From an uncultured Clostridium sp. (GTDB taxonomy: Bacteria > Bacillota > Clostridia > Oscillospirales > Acutalibacteraceae): a stretch of 64,000 bases of DNA. The first letter of the stretch is position 1. Every line of letters begins with the position of its first letter. The stretch spans positions 6,091-70,090 of the forward strand of contig CABRLN010000009.1 of the NCBI GenBank assembly GCA_902471875.1. The letters are read 5' to 3'. A program made the translations under genes and the position numbers. The notes under the pieces are model-generated. The model worked only from the letters and a program-made list of their open reading frames with translations, had not been told where the DNA came from and searched no databases. Positions 8,964-18,308 of this stretch are shown piece by piece.

Positions 8964-9989
8964 TCAGTTAAACTTATAAATAGACTGTGCAAGCTTGTAG
9001 CCGCCCATTGTAACCTTGTCGCCTACCTTACCAAGAGGAAGATATGTTCCGCCGCTTAGGGTACGGTAACGCAGCTGCTTATACAGCTTAGGGTCACGAG
9101 CCTTTACAGTATCCCACAAATCTTTACGCTTTGCCAGTGCGTCAGGCGTGTCTATCATAAGTAAATGAATACATGAAATTGTCATCATAATAGACAAATT
9201 TCGTATTAAATATTTTCTTAGCTTTTTAGGTGCATTACGCTCCTGCTCTGTTGTTACCCTGTCTAAAATCATTTTTGTAACCTTAATTTGTTGGTCAATT
9301 CGTTTCATCAGCACTTTTTCATTAACTGACTGATCATCTCGTCCAATAAAATAATGGTACAAATTAAGATCTAAGTAACATATAGTTTTTGCATAAGAAA
9401 GAGGTTGATGTGTAAAAATATTATCCACATAAAATGTATGCTTTGGCAGTATAACACCAGACGCTCTTAAAACATCTGTGCGGAACATTGCCGAATGCAT
9501 TATAATATACTGCGAAGGTGCAAAACTGCCAATTTCGTCCCAACCTACTATTTCATTCTCAGTAAATACATTTCTGTAAGCCATTTCTTTTGTTTTATTC
9601 TCATACAAATGGTCATACAAATAATTGCATATAACAAGGTCAACTCTTGTATCTGTTTCATTCCATTTTTTTAGCTGTAAAAGCAGCTTCTTCAATGCAG
9701 AATCATCAAGCCAGTCGTCAGAGTCAACCACCTTAAGGTACTGACCGCGAGCTAAGCTTAAGCCTGTATTAACAGCTGAACCGTGACCGCCGTTTTCTTT
9801 ATGAACCACCCTTATTGTGTTAGGGTATTTTTCTGCATAAGTGTCGGCAATTTCTGCTGTTTTGTCAGTTGAACCGTCATTTACAATAATAATCTCAATT
9901 TCATCATTGTCAGGAATTAAAGTATCTACACAACGATGTAAATAATCCTGCGAGTTATAGCTTGGAACTACAAAAGTTATATACTTCAT
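8964..9989 (-). CDS. Family 2 glycosyltransferase
   Basis: This is a GT-A fold glycosyltransferase of 341 residues. The N-terminal domain shows FVVPSYNSQDYL, the nucleotide-binding IIIVNDGSTDKT at about residues 33-44, the ENGGHGSAVNTGL segment, and the metal-binding VDSDDW near residue 91. The C-terminal part is helical and rich in basic residues, without clear membrane spans. A TAGGAG ribosome binding site lies before the ATG. It likely adds a sugar to a cell-surface polymer or lipid. It leads a three-gene same-strand run with the papain-like and flippase-like genes. The acceptor cannot be told. Confidence 0.92.
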   Translation of the reverse strand: MKYITFVVPSYNSQDYLHRCVDTLIPDNDEIEIIIVNDGSTDKTAEIADTYAEKYPNTIRVVHKENGGHGSAVNTGLSLARGQYLKVVDSDDWLDDSALKKLLLQLKKWNETDTRVDLVICNYLYDHLYENKTKEMAYRNVFTENEIVGWDEIGSFAPSQYIIMHSAMFRTDVLRASGVILPKHTFYVDNIFTHQPLSYAKTICYLDLNLYHYFIGRDDQSVNEKVLMKRIDQQIKVTKMILDRVTTEQERNAPKKLRKYLIRNLSIMMTISCIHLLMIDTPDALAKRKDLWDTVKARDPKLYKQLRYRTLSGGTYLPLGKVGDKVTMGGYKLAQSIYKFN

Positions 9990-10303
9990 AAAATAATAAA
10001 ACTCCTAACCTATACCTTTTATCAATAGATAATAAACTAGAACAATTTTTTAGATTGAGTTGAATAAAACGCCGTATAATACTTTTACATTTAGTAATTA
10101 TGCGTATGGTTTAAAATTAAAACCGTTCTGAAATTTAATTTAATTCACACAACAATCAATATTCAATAAGTTTCATTATACAGAAATTTTTTCGAAAAGT
10201 CTAATCAATTACATAATTTTTATATTTTTTTATATTTTGTTTAGAAATACCCCAAAAAAACCGCTGTAACTTATGTAAACATTACATTAAGCAGGTATAA
10301 ATA
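9990..10303. other. AT-rich intergenic stretch
   Basis: About 314 bases of AT-rich sequence separate two minus-strand genes. I see no convincing promoter consensus, terminator, RNA gene or open frame in it, although a promoter for the glycosyltransferase run would be expected here. Confidence 0.5.
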
Positions 10304-11908
10304 TTACAAAAAATTATCAATTATAATTTCGGCACATTTTATTCCGTCAACTGCAGCAGACATTATTCCGCCGGCATAGCCTGCACCCTCACCACAGGGA
10401 TATAACCCCTGTACCCCTATACTTTGCATATTGTCACTGCGTATAATTCTTACAGGCGACGAGCTGCGTGTTTCTACCGCAGTTAACAATGCATCACCAT
10501 TTGCGAAACCGTTCAAACGGCTGTCAAGCTTTATTATTCCTGCTTTAAGAGAATCTGTAATATACTCCGGCAAACAGCTGTTAATATCTGCCATTGTTAC
10601 GCCTGCCGTATAGCTTGGCAAAACCTCGCCGAAAGCTGTAGTTTTTTTATTCTTCAAAAAATCAGCAACACGCTGCACAGGCGCTTTGTAGCTACCCTGT
10701 CCAATAATAAACGCTTTTTCTTCAAGCTTACGCTGAAAATACATACCTGCTAAAATATTACTGCTGCCAAAATCTGAAGGGTTAACACCTACAAGCAATG
10801 CTGAATTTGCATTTACCTCTGCCCTTGCAAATTCGCTCATACCATTAGTGACAAGTCGATTTTCTTCGCTGGAGGCGGCTACAACCGTACCTCCGGGACA
10901 CATACAAAAGGTGTAAACACCTCTTCCATTTTCTAAATGAACAGCTAACTTATAGTCAGCTGCACCCAAATTTCCCTTGTCTGCAAAGCTACCGTATTGT
11001 GATGTGTTAATTCTGCTTTGCAAATGCTCTATTCTTGCTCCTACAGAAAAAGACTTTTGCTCCATTGGTATGCTTAAACGCTCAAGCAGTTCGAATGTAT
11101 CTCTTGCACTGTGACCCAAAGCAAGTACAAGGTTATTACAGTCAATTTTTTCTACAGTATTTTTTCTTTTAACTTCAACAGCACAAACACTATTATTCTT
11201 GATGATTATATTTGTCAGCTGTGTTTCAAACATAACCTTACCACCAAGGCGGATAATTTCGTTACGTATGCTTTTAACAGCGTTTGGCAGCTTGTCCGTA
11301 CCAATGTGAGGTTTAGCGTTATATAAAATTTCTTTTGGTGCACCATGCTTTACAAACTCCTGAAGCACCTTTTTACTGCGCTTGTCCTTCGTTCCTGTAT
11401 TAAGCTTTCCGTCAGAAAATGTTCCTGCACCACCTTCACCAAACTGCACATTTGAATTTACATTAAGTATGCCTGTACTCCAAAAGGATTGTACATCCTT
11501 TTGCCTTTCTTCAACACTTTTACCCCGTTCAATAATTATAGGACAAGCACCTGACTGCGCCAAAATCAACCCGCAGAAGAGTCCGCAAGGACCTGCACCT
11601 ATTATTACAGGAGATAACTGCGGTTTATTAACCTTTTTTACTATATATTCATATGGCTTTACCACAGAAACGGAATTTTTTTTATTTCTTTTCATGATAT
11701 CGGCTTCTTTAACTGACTTTTCGTTTAAGATAATATCAACTGTTGCTATATAGTGAATATTATTCTTTTTTCGTGCATCTACAGACAGTCTTGCCAATGT
11801 AAATTTTACAATATCTTTTTTGCGAAGTTTTAACAGTTTTATAATTTCTTGTAAAATAATTTCGTTGTTGTAATTTACAGGCAATTTTATGTTGCTTAAT
11901 TTAATCAT
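10304..11908 (-). CDS. FAD-dependent dehydrogenase (COG2509 type)
   Basis: This is a flavoprotein of 534 residues. An N-terminal region of about 90 residues precedes a Rossmann FAD site, VIIGAGPCGLFCGLILAQSG at about residues 100-119. After it come GEGGAGTFSDGKLNTG, a second dinucleotide-binding stretch LVLALGHSARDTFE, and the C-terminal LYPCGEGAGYAGGI motif that closes the FAD site. This layout is that of the uncharacterised FAD-dependent dehydrogenase family, whose substrate is not established. The ribosome binding site is weak (GGTGA). It is followed on the same strand, 55 bases away, by another flavoprotein gene, so the two may be co-transcribed. Confidence 0.9.
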   Translation of the reverse strand: MIKLSNIKLPVNYNNEIILQEIIKLLKLRKKDIVKFTLARLSVDARKKNNIHYIATVDIILNEKSVKEADIMKRNKKNSVSVVKPYEYIVKKVNKPQLSPVIIGAGPCGLFCGLILAQSGACPIIIERGKSVEERQKDVQSFWSTGILNVNSNVQFGEGGAGTFSDGKLNTGTKDKRSKKVLQEFVKHGAPKEILYNAKPHIGTDKLPNAVKSIRNEIIRLGGKVMFETQLTNIIIKNNSVCAVEVKRKNTVEKIDCNNLVLALGHSARDTFELLERLSIPMEQKSFSVGARIEHLQSRINTSQYGSFADKGNLGAADYKLAVHLENGRGVYTFCMCPGGTVVAASSEENRLVTNGMSEFARAEVNANSALLVGVNPSDFGSSNILAGMYFQRKLEEKAFIIGQGSYKAPVQRVADFLKNKKTTAFGEVLPSYTAGVTMADINSCLPEYITDSLKAGIIKLDSRLNGFANGDALLTAVETRSSSPVRIIRSDNMQSIGVQGLYPCGEGAGYAGGIMSAAVDGIKCAEIIIDNFL

Positions 11909-11963
11909 TTTTTCACCAATATTCTTATAATTACTTTTGTTACGGCTTAAAAAAATCTTTTTA

Positions 11964-13235
11964 TTATTTGCTTATAGAATTAACTATATTTTCTCCTGCC
12001 ATTATACCGCTGCACCAAGCCCAATGCAAATTGTAGCCGCCGCACAGTCCGTCAATATCGACAAGTTCACCCACAATAAATAAATTTTTATATTTTTTAC
12101 TTTCACATGAAGCAAAATCAATTTCTTCTGCCTTTACACCGCCTGCTGTAACCTGTGCATTTTCAAAACTGCTTGGTGACGAAGGGGTAAAACGCCAATT
12201 TTTTAATTTATTTGCCAATGCATATATTTCTTTTTTTGTAATATCTGCAACCTTACGGTTAGAATTTATTCTACATTCCTTATAAAGTGCCTGCGCTACC
12301 CTTTTATGAAAAATACCGTCAAAAAAATTCGAAATTTGATAGTTTTTCATTTTTGATGCTCTTTTTAACAACATACTTATACACTGCTGTTGTGTATATT
12401 CAGTCATAATGTCAAGCGACAATAAAACTGTGTCTGTATTTTTGCCTTTTACAGTATTCTCTGCAAAAAATTCGTTTACCATTCTTGAAAGCTGAAAAAC
12501 ACATATTCCGCTTAATGCATCATTCGCAAACTGAATTTCTCCCTTTTCGACTGCTATAATATTATTATCGGCTAATAAAGACACATTTCCCTTTATGCGT
12601 AATCCTTTTAAAAGTGACAAGCAGCTATTGCTGCAAGGAATATTTACCAATGATGGCATTATGGGACTTAAAGCGATTCCCATAGGTTTAAGCAGACTGT
12701 AGCCCGTACCGTTTGTACTTAATTTAGGGCTTGCCTTACCACCGCAGGCAACCACAACACCTTTTGCAAAAACTCTTAAATTTTTACAAAGCAAAGTATA
12801 ACCGCTCTTTTCCGGTATTATTTTGTCAACTGTTGTACTACAATATTCACTAATACCCTTGGACAAAATAAAATTCCGCATGCAGTCAAGCACCGAAGCT
12901 GCATGATTACTTAAGGGATAAACTCTGCCTTCACTGTCAGTGCGGACAAGCAAGCCTATTTCTTCAAAATAATCTGTAATATATTTACTGTTGTATTTAC
13001 TGATTATTCTTTCTGCATCTTCTGCACCGCTGCCAAAATAAGCCTGTGCTGCTATATTGGTATTAGTTAGGTTACACCTGCCATTACCTGTTGCCATAAG
13101 CTTTTTGCCCGTACGCAGATGATGCTCAAAAATTACTGTTTTCAACTTTTTACCCGACCTTGCAACAGTGGCTGCCGCCATTAAACCTGAAGCACCGCCG
13201 CCAATTATTGCTATGTCACATTTTAAAAATTCCAT
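11964..13235 (-). CDS. BaiN/HI0933-family flavoprotein
   Basis: This FAD-binding oxidoreductase of the HI0933-like family (also annotated aminoacetone oxidase or BaiN-type) has about 423 residues. The FAD loop IAIIGGGASGLMAA is at the N-terminus, followed by GKKLMATGNGRCNLTN, the family fingerprint. The C-terminus carries AGGVKAEEID and the closing GGYNLHWAWCSGIMAG. The start is placed at the ATG at 13235, ten bases after AAAGG; a GTG three codons upstream abuts the ribosome binding site and is less likely. BaiN proper reduces bile acid intermediates, but most members of this family have no proven substrate, so the name should not be read as function. Confidence 0.9.
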   Translation of the reverse strand: MEFLKCDIAIIGGGASGLMAAATVARSGKKLKTVIFEHHLRTGKKLMATGNGRCNLTNTNIAAQAYFGSGAEDAERIISKYNSKYITDYFEEIGLLVRTDSEGRVYPLSNHAASVLDCMRNFILSKGISEYCSTTVDKIIPEKSGYTLLCKNLRVFAKGVVVACGGKASPKLSTNGTGYSLLKPMGIALSPIMPSLVNIPCSNSCLSLLKGLRIKGNVSLLADNNIIAVEKGEIQFANDALSGICVFQLSRMVNEFFAENTVKGKNTDTVLLSLDIMTEYTQQQCISMLLKRASKMKNYQISNFFDGIFHKRVAQALYKECRINSNRKVADITKKEIYALANKLKNWRFTPSSPSSFENAQVTAGGVKAEEIDFASCESKKYKNLFIVGELVDIDGLCGGYNLHWAWCSGIMAGENIVNSISK

Positions 13236-13285
13236 ACTGCACACGCCTTTTAGTTAAACATCTGATTTATATTATTTTACACAAT

Positions 13286-13319
13286 AATACCCACTTTGAC
13301 AAATGTCATTGTGGGTATT
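13286..13319 (-). terminator. Possible terminator of the DUF368 gene
   Basis: A 9 bp stem AATACCCAC/GTGGGTATT (13286-13294 with 13311-13319), with an inner 4 bp TGAC/GTCA stem, lies 38 bases beyond the DUF368 gene stop. The T-tract after it on the minus strand is poor. Confidence 0.5.
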
Positions 13320-13356
13320 GTAAATTTATTCTATAAAAAATAATAAATATAAAAAA

Positions 13357-14292
13357 TTACTTTTCTTTATTTTGGTCAAGCTTTATACTGTTTTTCTTTT
13401 CAATTACGCCCTTTAGCACCTGAAGCCCTATAATAATTGCACCACCAATAATAAAGAATAGAATGCTGAAAGTACCAACGCTTAAGGTTGGCAATGAAAA
13501 AGAGCCAAAAAAGGTCATTGCAGGCTGTGGTGTATCTAAGGTTTCCGGACCCTTTGTAATCGCAAACAAAGAACCCACCATTAATCCTATAATAAAGTAC
13601 ATTGTGGCAGAACGAGCTTTGTCAAGTGCAAGCTTTACCAATTTTATTACGGCAAGTACACCTACAACAACACCAAGAGCAAAAACAATTACTGTTGGTA
13701 AAACCTCCATATTAAGATGCAAAAGCTCTTTAACAGATGTAATAACTGTCATATAAACGCCCATAATAAGTAAAATTGTTGAACCAGAAATTCCCGGAAG
13801 AACCATTGCAGAAATTGCCAACATACCTGATAAAAACAAATAAGCATATGAACCAAAGTCCATACCCACAGAGGCACTGGTTTCTGCACCGCCGGCAGGG
13901 TTAAACAACGCAAGCAATATAACCAATACTGCACCCATAACAGCAAAAATTATATTATAATACTTACCTTTTAAGCATTCTTTTTCATCTCGGATAATAA
14001 TTGGAATTGAGAAGATTATAAATCCTAAAAACAATGAGCTTATTACATATATGTTAGACTCAAAAACACTTGTTAAAATAAGTATAGCTAAAACCATACC
14101 TATTACCCAACCTATGCCAAGCTTCACCAAAAATTTAAGTGCATCAATTTTTTCTTGTTTTTTTCCTGTGATAAGTGCATCAAGCGAAGAAATAAAGCGG
14201 TCATAAAAACCAAGAATAAATGCTATTGAACCACCTGACACACCGGGCACACTGTCAGCAAGCGCCATTAAGAATCCACCTATACTGTACAT
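13357..14292 (-). CDS. DUF368 membrane protein (undecaprenyl-phosphate translocase family)
   Basis: This is a polytopic membrane protein of about 311 residues. The family signature, GGFLMALADSVPGVSGGSIA, lies at its N-terminus and is partly repeated in the second half as AMVLPGISGSTILLIMGVY. Those two half-repeats are typical of DUF368, members of which have been shown to return undecaprenyl phosphate to the cytoplasmic face (PopT group). I prefer the ATG at 14292, nine bases after AAGAGG. An upstream ATG at 14334 lacks a ribosome binding site but cannot be excluded. A recycling role for the lipid carrier of peptidoglycan and teichoic acid is an inference from the family. Confidence 0.88.
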   Translation of the reverse strand: MYSIGGFLMALADSVPGVSGGSIAFILGFYDRFISSLDALITGKKQEKIDALKFLVKLGIGWVIGMVLAILILTSVFESNIYVISSLFLGFIIFSIPIIIRDEKECLKGKYYNIIFAVMGAVLVILLALFNPAGGAETSASVGMDFGSYAYLFLSGMLAISAMVLPGISGSTILLIMGVYMTVITSVKELLHLNMEVLPTVIVFALGVVVGVLAVIKLVKLALDKARSATMYFIIGLMVGSLFAITKGPETLDTPQPAMTFFGSFSLPTLSVGTFSILFFIIGGAIIIGLQVLKGVIEKKNSIKLDQNKEK

Positions 14293-14422
14293 AGAAACAT
14301 ACCTCTTTTCATTTTCATTTACAAAATCCAGCATTTTTGCTAAAAGTTAACTTTATCATTATAGCTCATACGTAACATAAATAGCAATAGTTTTTACATA
14401 CAATTTACATACAAATTTAATG

Positions 14423-14451
14423 TTGACACAAATTTATTTATAAACTAAAAT
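14423..14451 (+). promoter_or_regulatory. Promoter of the vanZ-MATE pair
   Basis: A perfect -35 TTGACA (14423-14428) and a -10 TAAAAT (14446-14451) are separated by 17 bases, 53 bases upstream of the VanZ start codon. Confidence 0.75.
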
Positions 14452-14504
14452 AAATAATAGTGTGCTTATTTTATAAGCATGCCTTTTTATAAAAAGGAGT
14501 AATT

Positions 14505-14987
14505 ATGACCAAAATTATTAAATTAAACAAGCACAATATTTTAACTGTTTGCTGTACTGTTTTAACATTGGCGTTAGTTGCATTTATATGGCTGCATTCG
14601 TTAAAACCGGCAGATATTTCTACCCAAGAAAGCAATAATGTTTTATTTACAATGGAAAGCTTATTTGCCGGACTGAATATTAACGCCGAGCTTAGCAGTT
14701 TTGTTATACGCAAGGCGGCACATTTTTTAGAGTATACTGCACTTGGGTTTATGGTAACTGTTACTTTTTTCTCATATGCAAGCAAAATTAAATACTACAT
14801 TTTTCATATATTATTTATACTTTTGGCTGTACCTGTTATTGACGAAAGTGTACAATATCTTGCACCACAAAGAAGTCCTCAGGTTAATGACGTATTGCTT
14901 GATTTCACAGGATGTATCACCGGATTATTACTTGCACTTGCGGCCATTGCCGTGGTACGTGCTATTTTAAAGTTAAGAAAAAATTAA
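14505..14987 (+). CDS. VanZ-family membrane protein
   Basis: This is a 160-residue membrane protein with four hydrophobic segments (about 10-30, 70-90, 92-110 and 130-155). The VanZ hallmark lies between the last two: VIDESVQYLAPQRSPQVNDVLLDFTGC, with the conserved DE..Q and the RSPQ..D. VanZ proteins occur in glycopeptide-resistance clusters and alone. This one is a lone chromosomal copy and does not imply resistance. The start ATG follows AAAAAGGAG. The MATE exporter gene begins 25 bases downstream, and both are likely driven by the consensus promoter at 14423-14451. Confidence 0.9.
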   Translation: MTKIIKLNKHNILTVCCTVLTLALVAFIWLHSLKPADISTQESNNVLFTMESLFAGLNINAELSSFVIRKAAHFLEYTALGFMVTVTFFSYASKIKYYIFHILFILLAVPVIDESVQYLAPQRSPQVNDVLLDFTGCITGLLLALAAIAVVRAILKLRKN

Positions 14988-15012
14988 AAAGAATTTGAAA
15001 GGACGGGATTAA

Positions 15013-16404
15013 GTGGATAATTTAAGAGAAAACAAAATGGGAACTGCCCCGCTGCTTAAGCTTATTATGTCAATGGCTTTGCCTGCAATGTTCTCGATGA
15101 TTGTGCAGGCGTTGTACAACATTGTCGACAGTATATTTGTTGGGCAATACAGATATAATGGTGACACAAGCTTAGGACTGGCAGCAGTTTCACTTGCCTT
15201 TCCTCTGCAAATGCTGTTAATTTCTATTGCAGTTGGTACAGGCGTTGGTATTAACTCGCTTGTTTCAAGAAAGCTTGGCGAAAAAAAGCAGGACGAGGCA
15301 AACAGTGCTGCAACACACGGTTTAATTTTAGGCTTTTGCAATTGGGTTTTAATGCTGATTTTAGGGTTGACGATTGTTTCGCCTTTTATTAACAGTTATA
15401 CGGACAACCCTGTTATTGCACAAATGGGTACTGAATACCTTTCTATTGTAATGATTTTTTCGTTTGGCGTTTGCATTGAGGTCATTATTGAAAAGTCTTT
15501 ACAGGCCACAGGCAATATGATATTTCCTATGATATTTATGCTGACAGGTGCTGTTACCAATATTATTCTTGACCCAATTTGTATATTCACCCTTAATATG
15601 GGAGTTAAAGGTGCGGCTGTTGCAACTGTAGCAGGACAAATTTTGTCGCTTATAGTTGCACTATGCGTTTTATTTGGCAGAAAACACGCAATACATATTT
15701 CGTTTAAAAACTTTAAGCTTTCGGGTACAGTTATTAAAAATATTTACGCTGTCGCTATTCCTGCAATTATAATGCAGTCAATTACGTCCGTAATGCTTAT
15801 TCTTGTAAACAGTATATTCAACATAAAGTTTCCGGGAAAAGACGGTCAAGACGCTATAACAGTACTTGGTATTTACTTTAAGCTGCAGTCATTTATATTT
15901 ATGCCTTGCTTTGGCTTAAATCAAGGATTGCTGCCTATAATGGGATACAACTATGGCGCTAGAAAGAAAAAACGTCTTACAGATACACTAAAATACGGCT
16001 GTATTATAGCAATAATTATTATGGCTGTAGGTACGGTACTATTCCTTTCTGTACCTGACCTTCTTATGAAAATGTTCAACGCCAGCGACAATATGATGAA
16101 TTTGGGAGGTACAGCGCTAAGAATTATTTGTATAAGTTTCATACCAGCGGCACTTGGTATTGTTTTTACTGCAATGTTTCAGGCAACAGGACATGGATTA
16201 AGAAGTATGTGTATTTCACTTTTAAGACAAATTGTAGTATTAGTTCCTGCTGCATATTTACTGGCAGATATTACACTGAATGCGGTTTGGTTTGCTTTTC
16301 CTATTGCAGAGGCGTTTTCGCTAATAATGGCTGTTGTATTCTTTATTACTCTTTATAAGAAAAAAATAAAGTATTTAGACAAACCTGATATTGTTAAATT
16401 TTAA
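15013..16404 (+). CDS. MATE-family efflux transporter
   Basis: This is a 463-residue membrane protein with about twelve hydrophobic segments in two similar halves, the layout of MATE drug/cation antiporters. Family features include the N-terminal SMALPAMFSMIVQALYNIVDSIFVGQ and its counterpart in the second half around AIPAIIMQSITSVMLILVNSI, plus FGLNQGLLPIMGYNYGARKKKR. The start is a GTG five bases after GGACGGG; an ATG eight codons later is an alternative. It probably exports cationic or organic compounds by ion exchange, with unknown substrate. It forms a two-gene unit with the VanZ-like gene and ends at a good terminator. Confidence 0.95.
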   Translation: MDNLRENKMGTAPLLKLIMSMALPAMFSMIVQALYNIVDSIFVGQYRYNGDTSLGLAAVSLAFPLQMLLISIAVGTGVGINSLVSRKLGEKKQDEANSAATHGLILGFCNWVLMLILGLTIVSPFINSYTDNPVIAQMGTEYLSIVMIFSFGVCIEVIIEKSLQATGNMIFPMIFMLTGAVTNIILDPICIFTLNMGVKGAAVATVAGQILSLIVALCVLFGRKHAIHISFKNFKLSGTVIKNIYAVAIPAIIMQSITSVMLILVNSIFNIKFPGKDGQDAITVLGIYFKLQSFIFMPCFGLNQGLLPIMGYNYGARKKKRLTDTLKYGCIIAIIIMAVGTVLFLSVPDLLMKMFNASDNMMNLGGTALRIICISFIPAALGIVFTAMFQATGHGLRSMCISLLRQIVVLVPAAYLLADITLNAVWFAFPIAEAFSLIMAVVFFITLYKKKIKYLDKPDIVKF

Positions 16405-16423
16405 TAAGCAATATAACTTTTTA

Positions 16424-16460
16424 ATGGCTGTCTCATCATTTTGAGGCAGCCATTTTTATT
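16424..16460 (+). terminator. Terminator of the vanZ-MATE unit
   Basis: A 12 bp stem with one G-T pair (ATGGCTGTCTCA at 16424-16435 with TGAGGCAGCCAT at 16442-16453) is followed directly by TTTTATTTATTTT. Confidence 0.9.
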
Positions 16461-16604
16461 TATTTTATAATTGTAATTTTATACTCCAAGCTAAATTAAA
16501 ATAACGTAAGTTCTTCAGGATATTTTGCACTGTACTGCGTCATCCTTGTACATCACAAAATATGCTTAAAAATCTTTTCGTACATTCAAACTGAGATTAT
16601 ATTA

Positions 16605-17189
16605 TTAAAAGAAACAATGCTCAATAAGTATTTTGAAACCTATAAGTACTAACACAATGCCGCCAAAAAGACTTGAATGCTTTGAAAGTAAATAACCGAA
16701 AATCTTGCCCAGATAAACCCCTACAATGCTTATTACGAAGGTAAGCACGCCTATTGAAGTAACTGCAGCAAGCATTAACAACATAGTGTTTGCTCCTACT
16801 GCCGAAGGTAAAATTATACCTGTTGCCAATGCGTCAATACTTGTTGCAACAGCAAGCATTACTATGGTTTTTGTTGGCAAGCTTTCTCGTTTTCTTGGAA
16901 TTTCATTTTCTTTTATCTCTTTAATATAATCGAATATCATTTTGCCACCTATAAAGATAAGTAAAATAAACGCTACCCAGTGGTCAACACCGGTTATAAA
17001 GTCTTCCCCCGCCTTACCAATAATCCACCCCACAACAGGCATACCAAACTGAAATATTCCAAAAAAGAATGCCAGTTTTAATGCATAAGGAAGTTTTAAA
17101 TTTTGGGTTAAAGCACCATTAGACACTGACACAGCAAAAGCATCCATAGCCAAACCCAGTGCAATGCCAAAAATAGAAATATAATCCAC
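16605..17189 (-). CDS. mntP: MntP-family manganese efflux pump
   Basis: MntP exports Mn2+ across the membrane. The protein has 194 residues and six hydrophobic segments. The two family signatures are present: GLAMDAFAVSVSNG near residue 10 in the first half and ATSIDALATGIILP in the second, carrying the membrane aspartates needed for transport. The start is the GTG at 17189, seven bases after GGAGGG; upstream in-frame residues lie in the leader and are not conserved. I looked for a yybP-ykoY manganese riboswitch upstream, because such genes are often controlled by it, but did not see the characteristic GC-rich fold. Confidence 0.93.
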   Translation of the reverse strand: MDYISIFGIALGLAMDAFAVSVSNGALTQNLKLPYALKLAFFFGIFQFGMPVVGWIIGKAGEDFITGVDHWVAFILLIFIGGKMIFDYIKEIKENEIPRKRESLPTKTIVMLAVATSIDALATGIILPSAVGANTMLLMLAAVTSIGVLTFVISIVGVYLGKIFGYLLSKHSSLFGGIVLVLIGFKILIEHCFF

Positions 17190-17489
17190 ATTTATTCCCT
17201 CCGAATATTCATATATAAAATATATTAAATTATCCGTAAACTTATGATACACAAGTGTTTATGAATAATTTTACAGTTTAAAATTATTACAAGGAATACA
17301 AATGATTATTTCCATCAATACATTATAAATATAGTTAAATTTTAGCAAAATACATAAGCAAACCATAAGCTGAAGTGCAAGATATCAATTATGTGTTTAT
17401 CACCTTACACTTTATAAAATTATTTATTATGCACTGTTTTTATTGATACTAACTTTAAAACTTTTTAGTTCGCCATCTTACTTAATAAT
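17190..17489. other. AT-rich leader/intergenic region before mntP
   Basis: Some 300 bases separate mntP from the starch-binding locus. The sequence is very AT-rich with no convincing promoter hexamers, riboswitch or open frame. The neighbouring terminator at its right end belongs to the CBM21 gene. Confidence 0.5.
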
Positions 17490-17530
17490 AACATCCCCTA
17501 ACTCTCGATTAAGAGGGTTAGGGGATGTTG
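17490..17530 (-). terminator. Terminator of the CBM21 gene
   Basis: A 16 bp stem with one mismatch (ACATCCCCTAACTCTC paired with GAGGGTTAGGGGATGT) lies 18 bases past the CBM21 stop codon. The following tract on the minus strand is TATTATTAAG, only moderately T-rich. Confidence 0.8.
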
Positions 17531-17546
17531 TTTACAAAACAAGAGA

Positions 17547-18287
17547 TTATACCGTGTAATAATCACCAAAATTGTCATCAACATAAGTAATGCCGTTAAC
17601 TGTATATGATAGCTTGAATTTAAGGTTACTTGAACTTGTAGGAATTGTGTAGCTCCATTCTTGAACATAATTATTCGCATAAAAAGTTGTATAATACTGA
17701 GCATTTACTTCGTTAGTTGTTGCCCAGTTGTTGGTTGTATATATTACCTTAACCACCTTTGGATTTCCTAAATCCTTTAGCTGAAGCCAACCACGAACAT
17801 TATCACCCGATTTATATGCTGTACGACTTGCAATTCCACCTATACCGAAATCAAATCTGCCCGGATCGGAATATCCTGCATATACCGAATAATTTTGACC
17901 ATTGTTATTGTCCCAATATGTCTGTCCATTTACTTCATATTTAATAGCAAATTCAACAGTTATTGTACCCCTGTAACTTGGCACCTTAGTTGGTGTTTCA
18001 AATTTCCAAGCCTCGTAATTTCCATGTGTAGGCTTGTAGTATTCAGCATCACAATCATCCCATTCTTTGCCGTCAAAAGAATAGTGGATTGTTACTTTTT
18101 TATCATAAGCAATATTTTCAACTTCAACATAGCCTATTGCACCTACTGCCAACCCGGTTTGTGGCGGTTTTGCATAAATTAATTTTACAGGATTTTCTGA
18201 CACAGCGCCAACTGACGGCACCATAGCAAATATACCTACTAATAAAGTTAACACAAGTGTTAACGCAAATATTTTTTTATGTTTCAT
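17547..18287 (-). CDS. Secreted tandem CBM21-like starch-binding protein
   Basis: This is a secreted protein of 246 residues with a signal peptide (MKHKK then a hydrophobic core, cut near AVSENP) and no catalytic domain. Two modules follow that I assign to carbohydrate-binding family 21. Module 1 (about 30-135) ends GQTYWDNNNGQNYSV, the family's hallmark. Module 2 (about 145-246) has YKSGDNVRGWLQLKDLG, VIYTTNNW and ends GITYVDDNFGDYYTV. The start is the ATG at 18287, after GGAGG; a TTG upstream lies inside the ribosome binding site. It begins 21 bases after a broken mini-dockerin gene on the same strand, so the pair likely serves starch attachment at the cell surface. There is no anchor of its own. 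Confidence 0.85.
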   Translation of the reverse strand: MKHKKIFALTLVLTLLVGIFAMVPSVGAVSENPVKLIYAKPPQTGLAVGAIGYVEVENIAYDKKVTIHYSFDGKEWDDCDAEYYKPTHGNYEAWKFETPTKVPSYRGTITVEFAIKYEVNGQTYWDNNNGQNYSVYAGYSDPGRFDFGIGGIASRTAYKSGDNVRGWLQLKDLGNPKVVKVIYTTNNWATTNEVNAQYYTTFYANNYVQEWSYTIPTSSSNLKFKLSYTVNGITYVDDNFGDYYTV

Positions 18288-18308
18288 TTTATTTACCTCC
18301 AATAGATT

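Noticed and set aside
14505..14987. VanZ as evidence of glycopeptide resistance
   Set aside because: No vanHAX or vanRS genes are present; VanZ-like proteins are common without resistance.
17190..17500. Manganese riboswitch (yybP-ykoY) upstream of mntP
   Set aside because: The region is too AT-rich and I could not find the conserved paired core.
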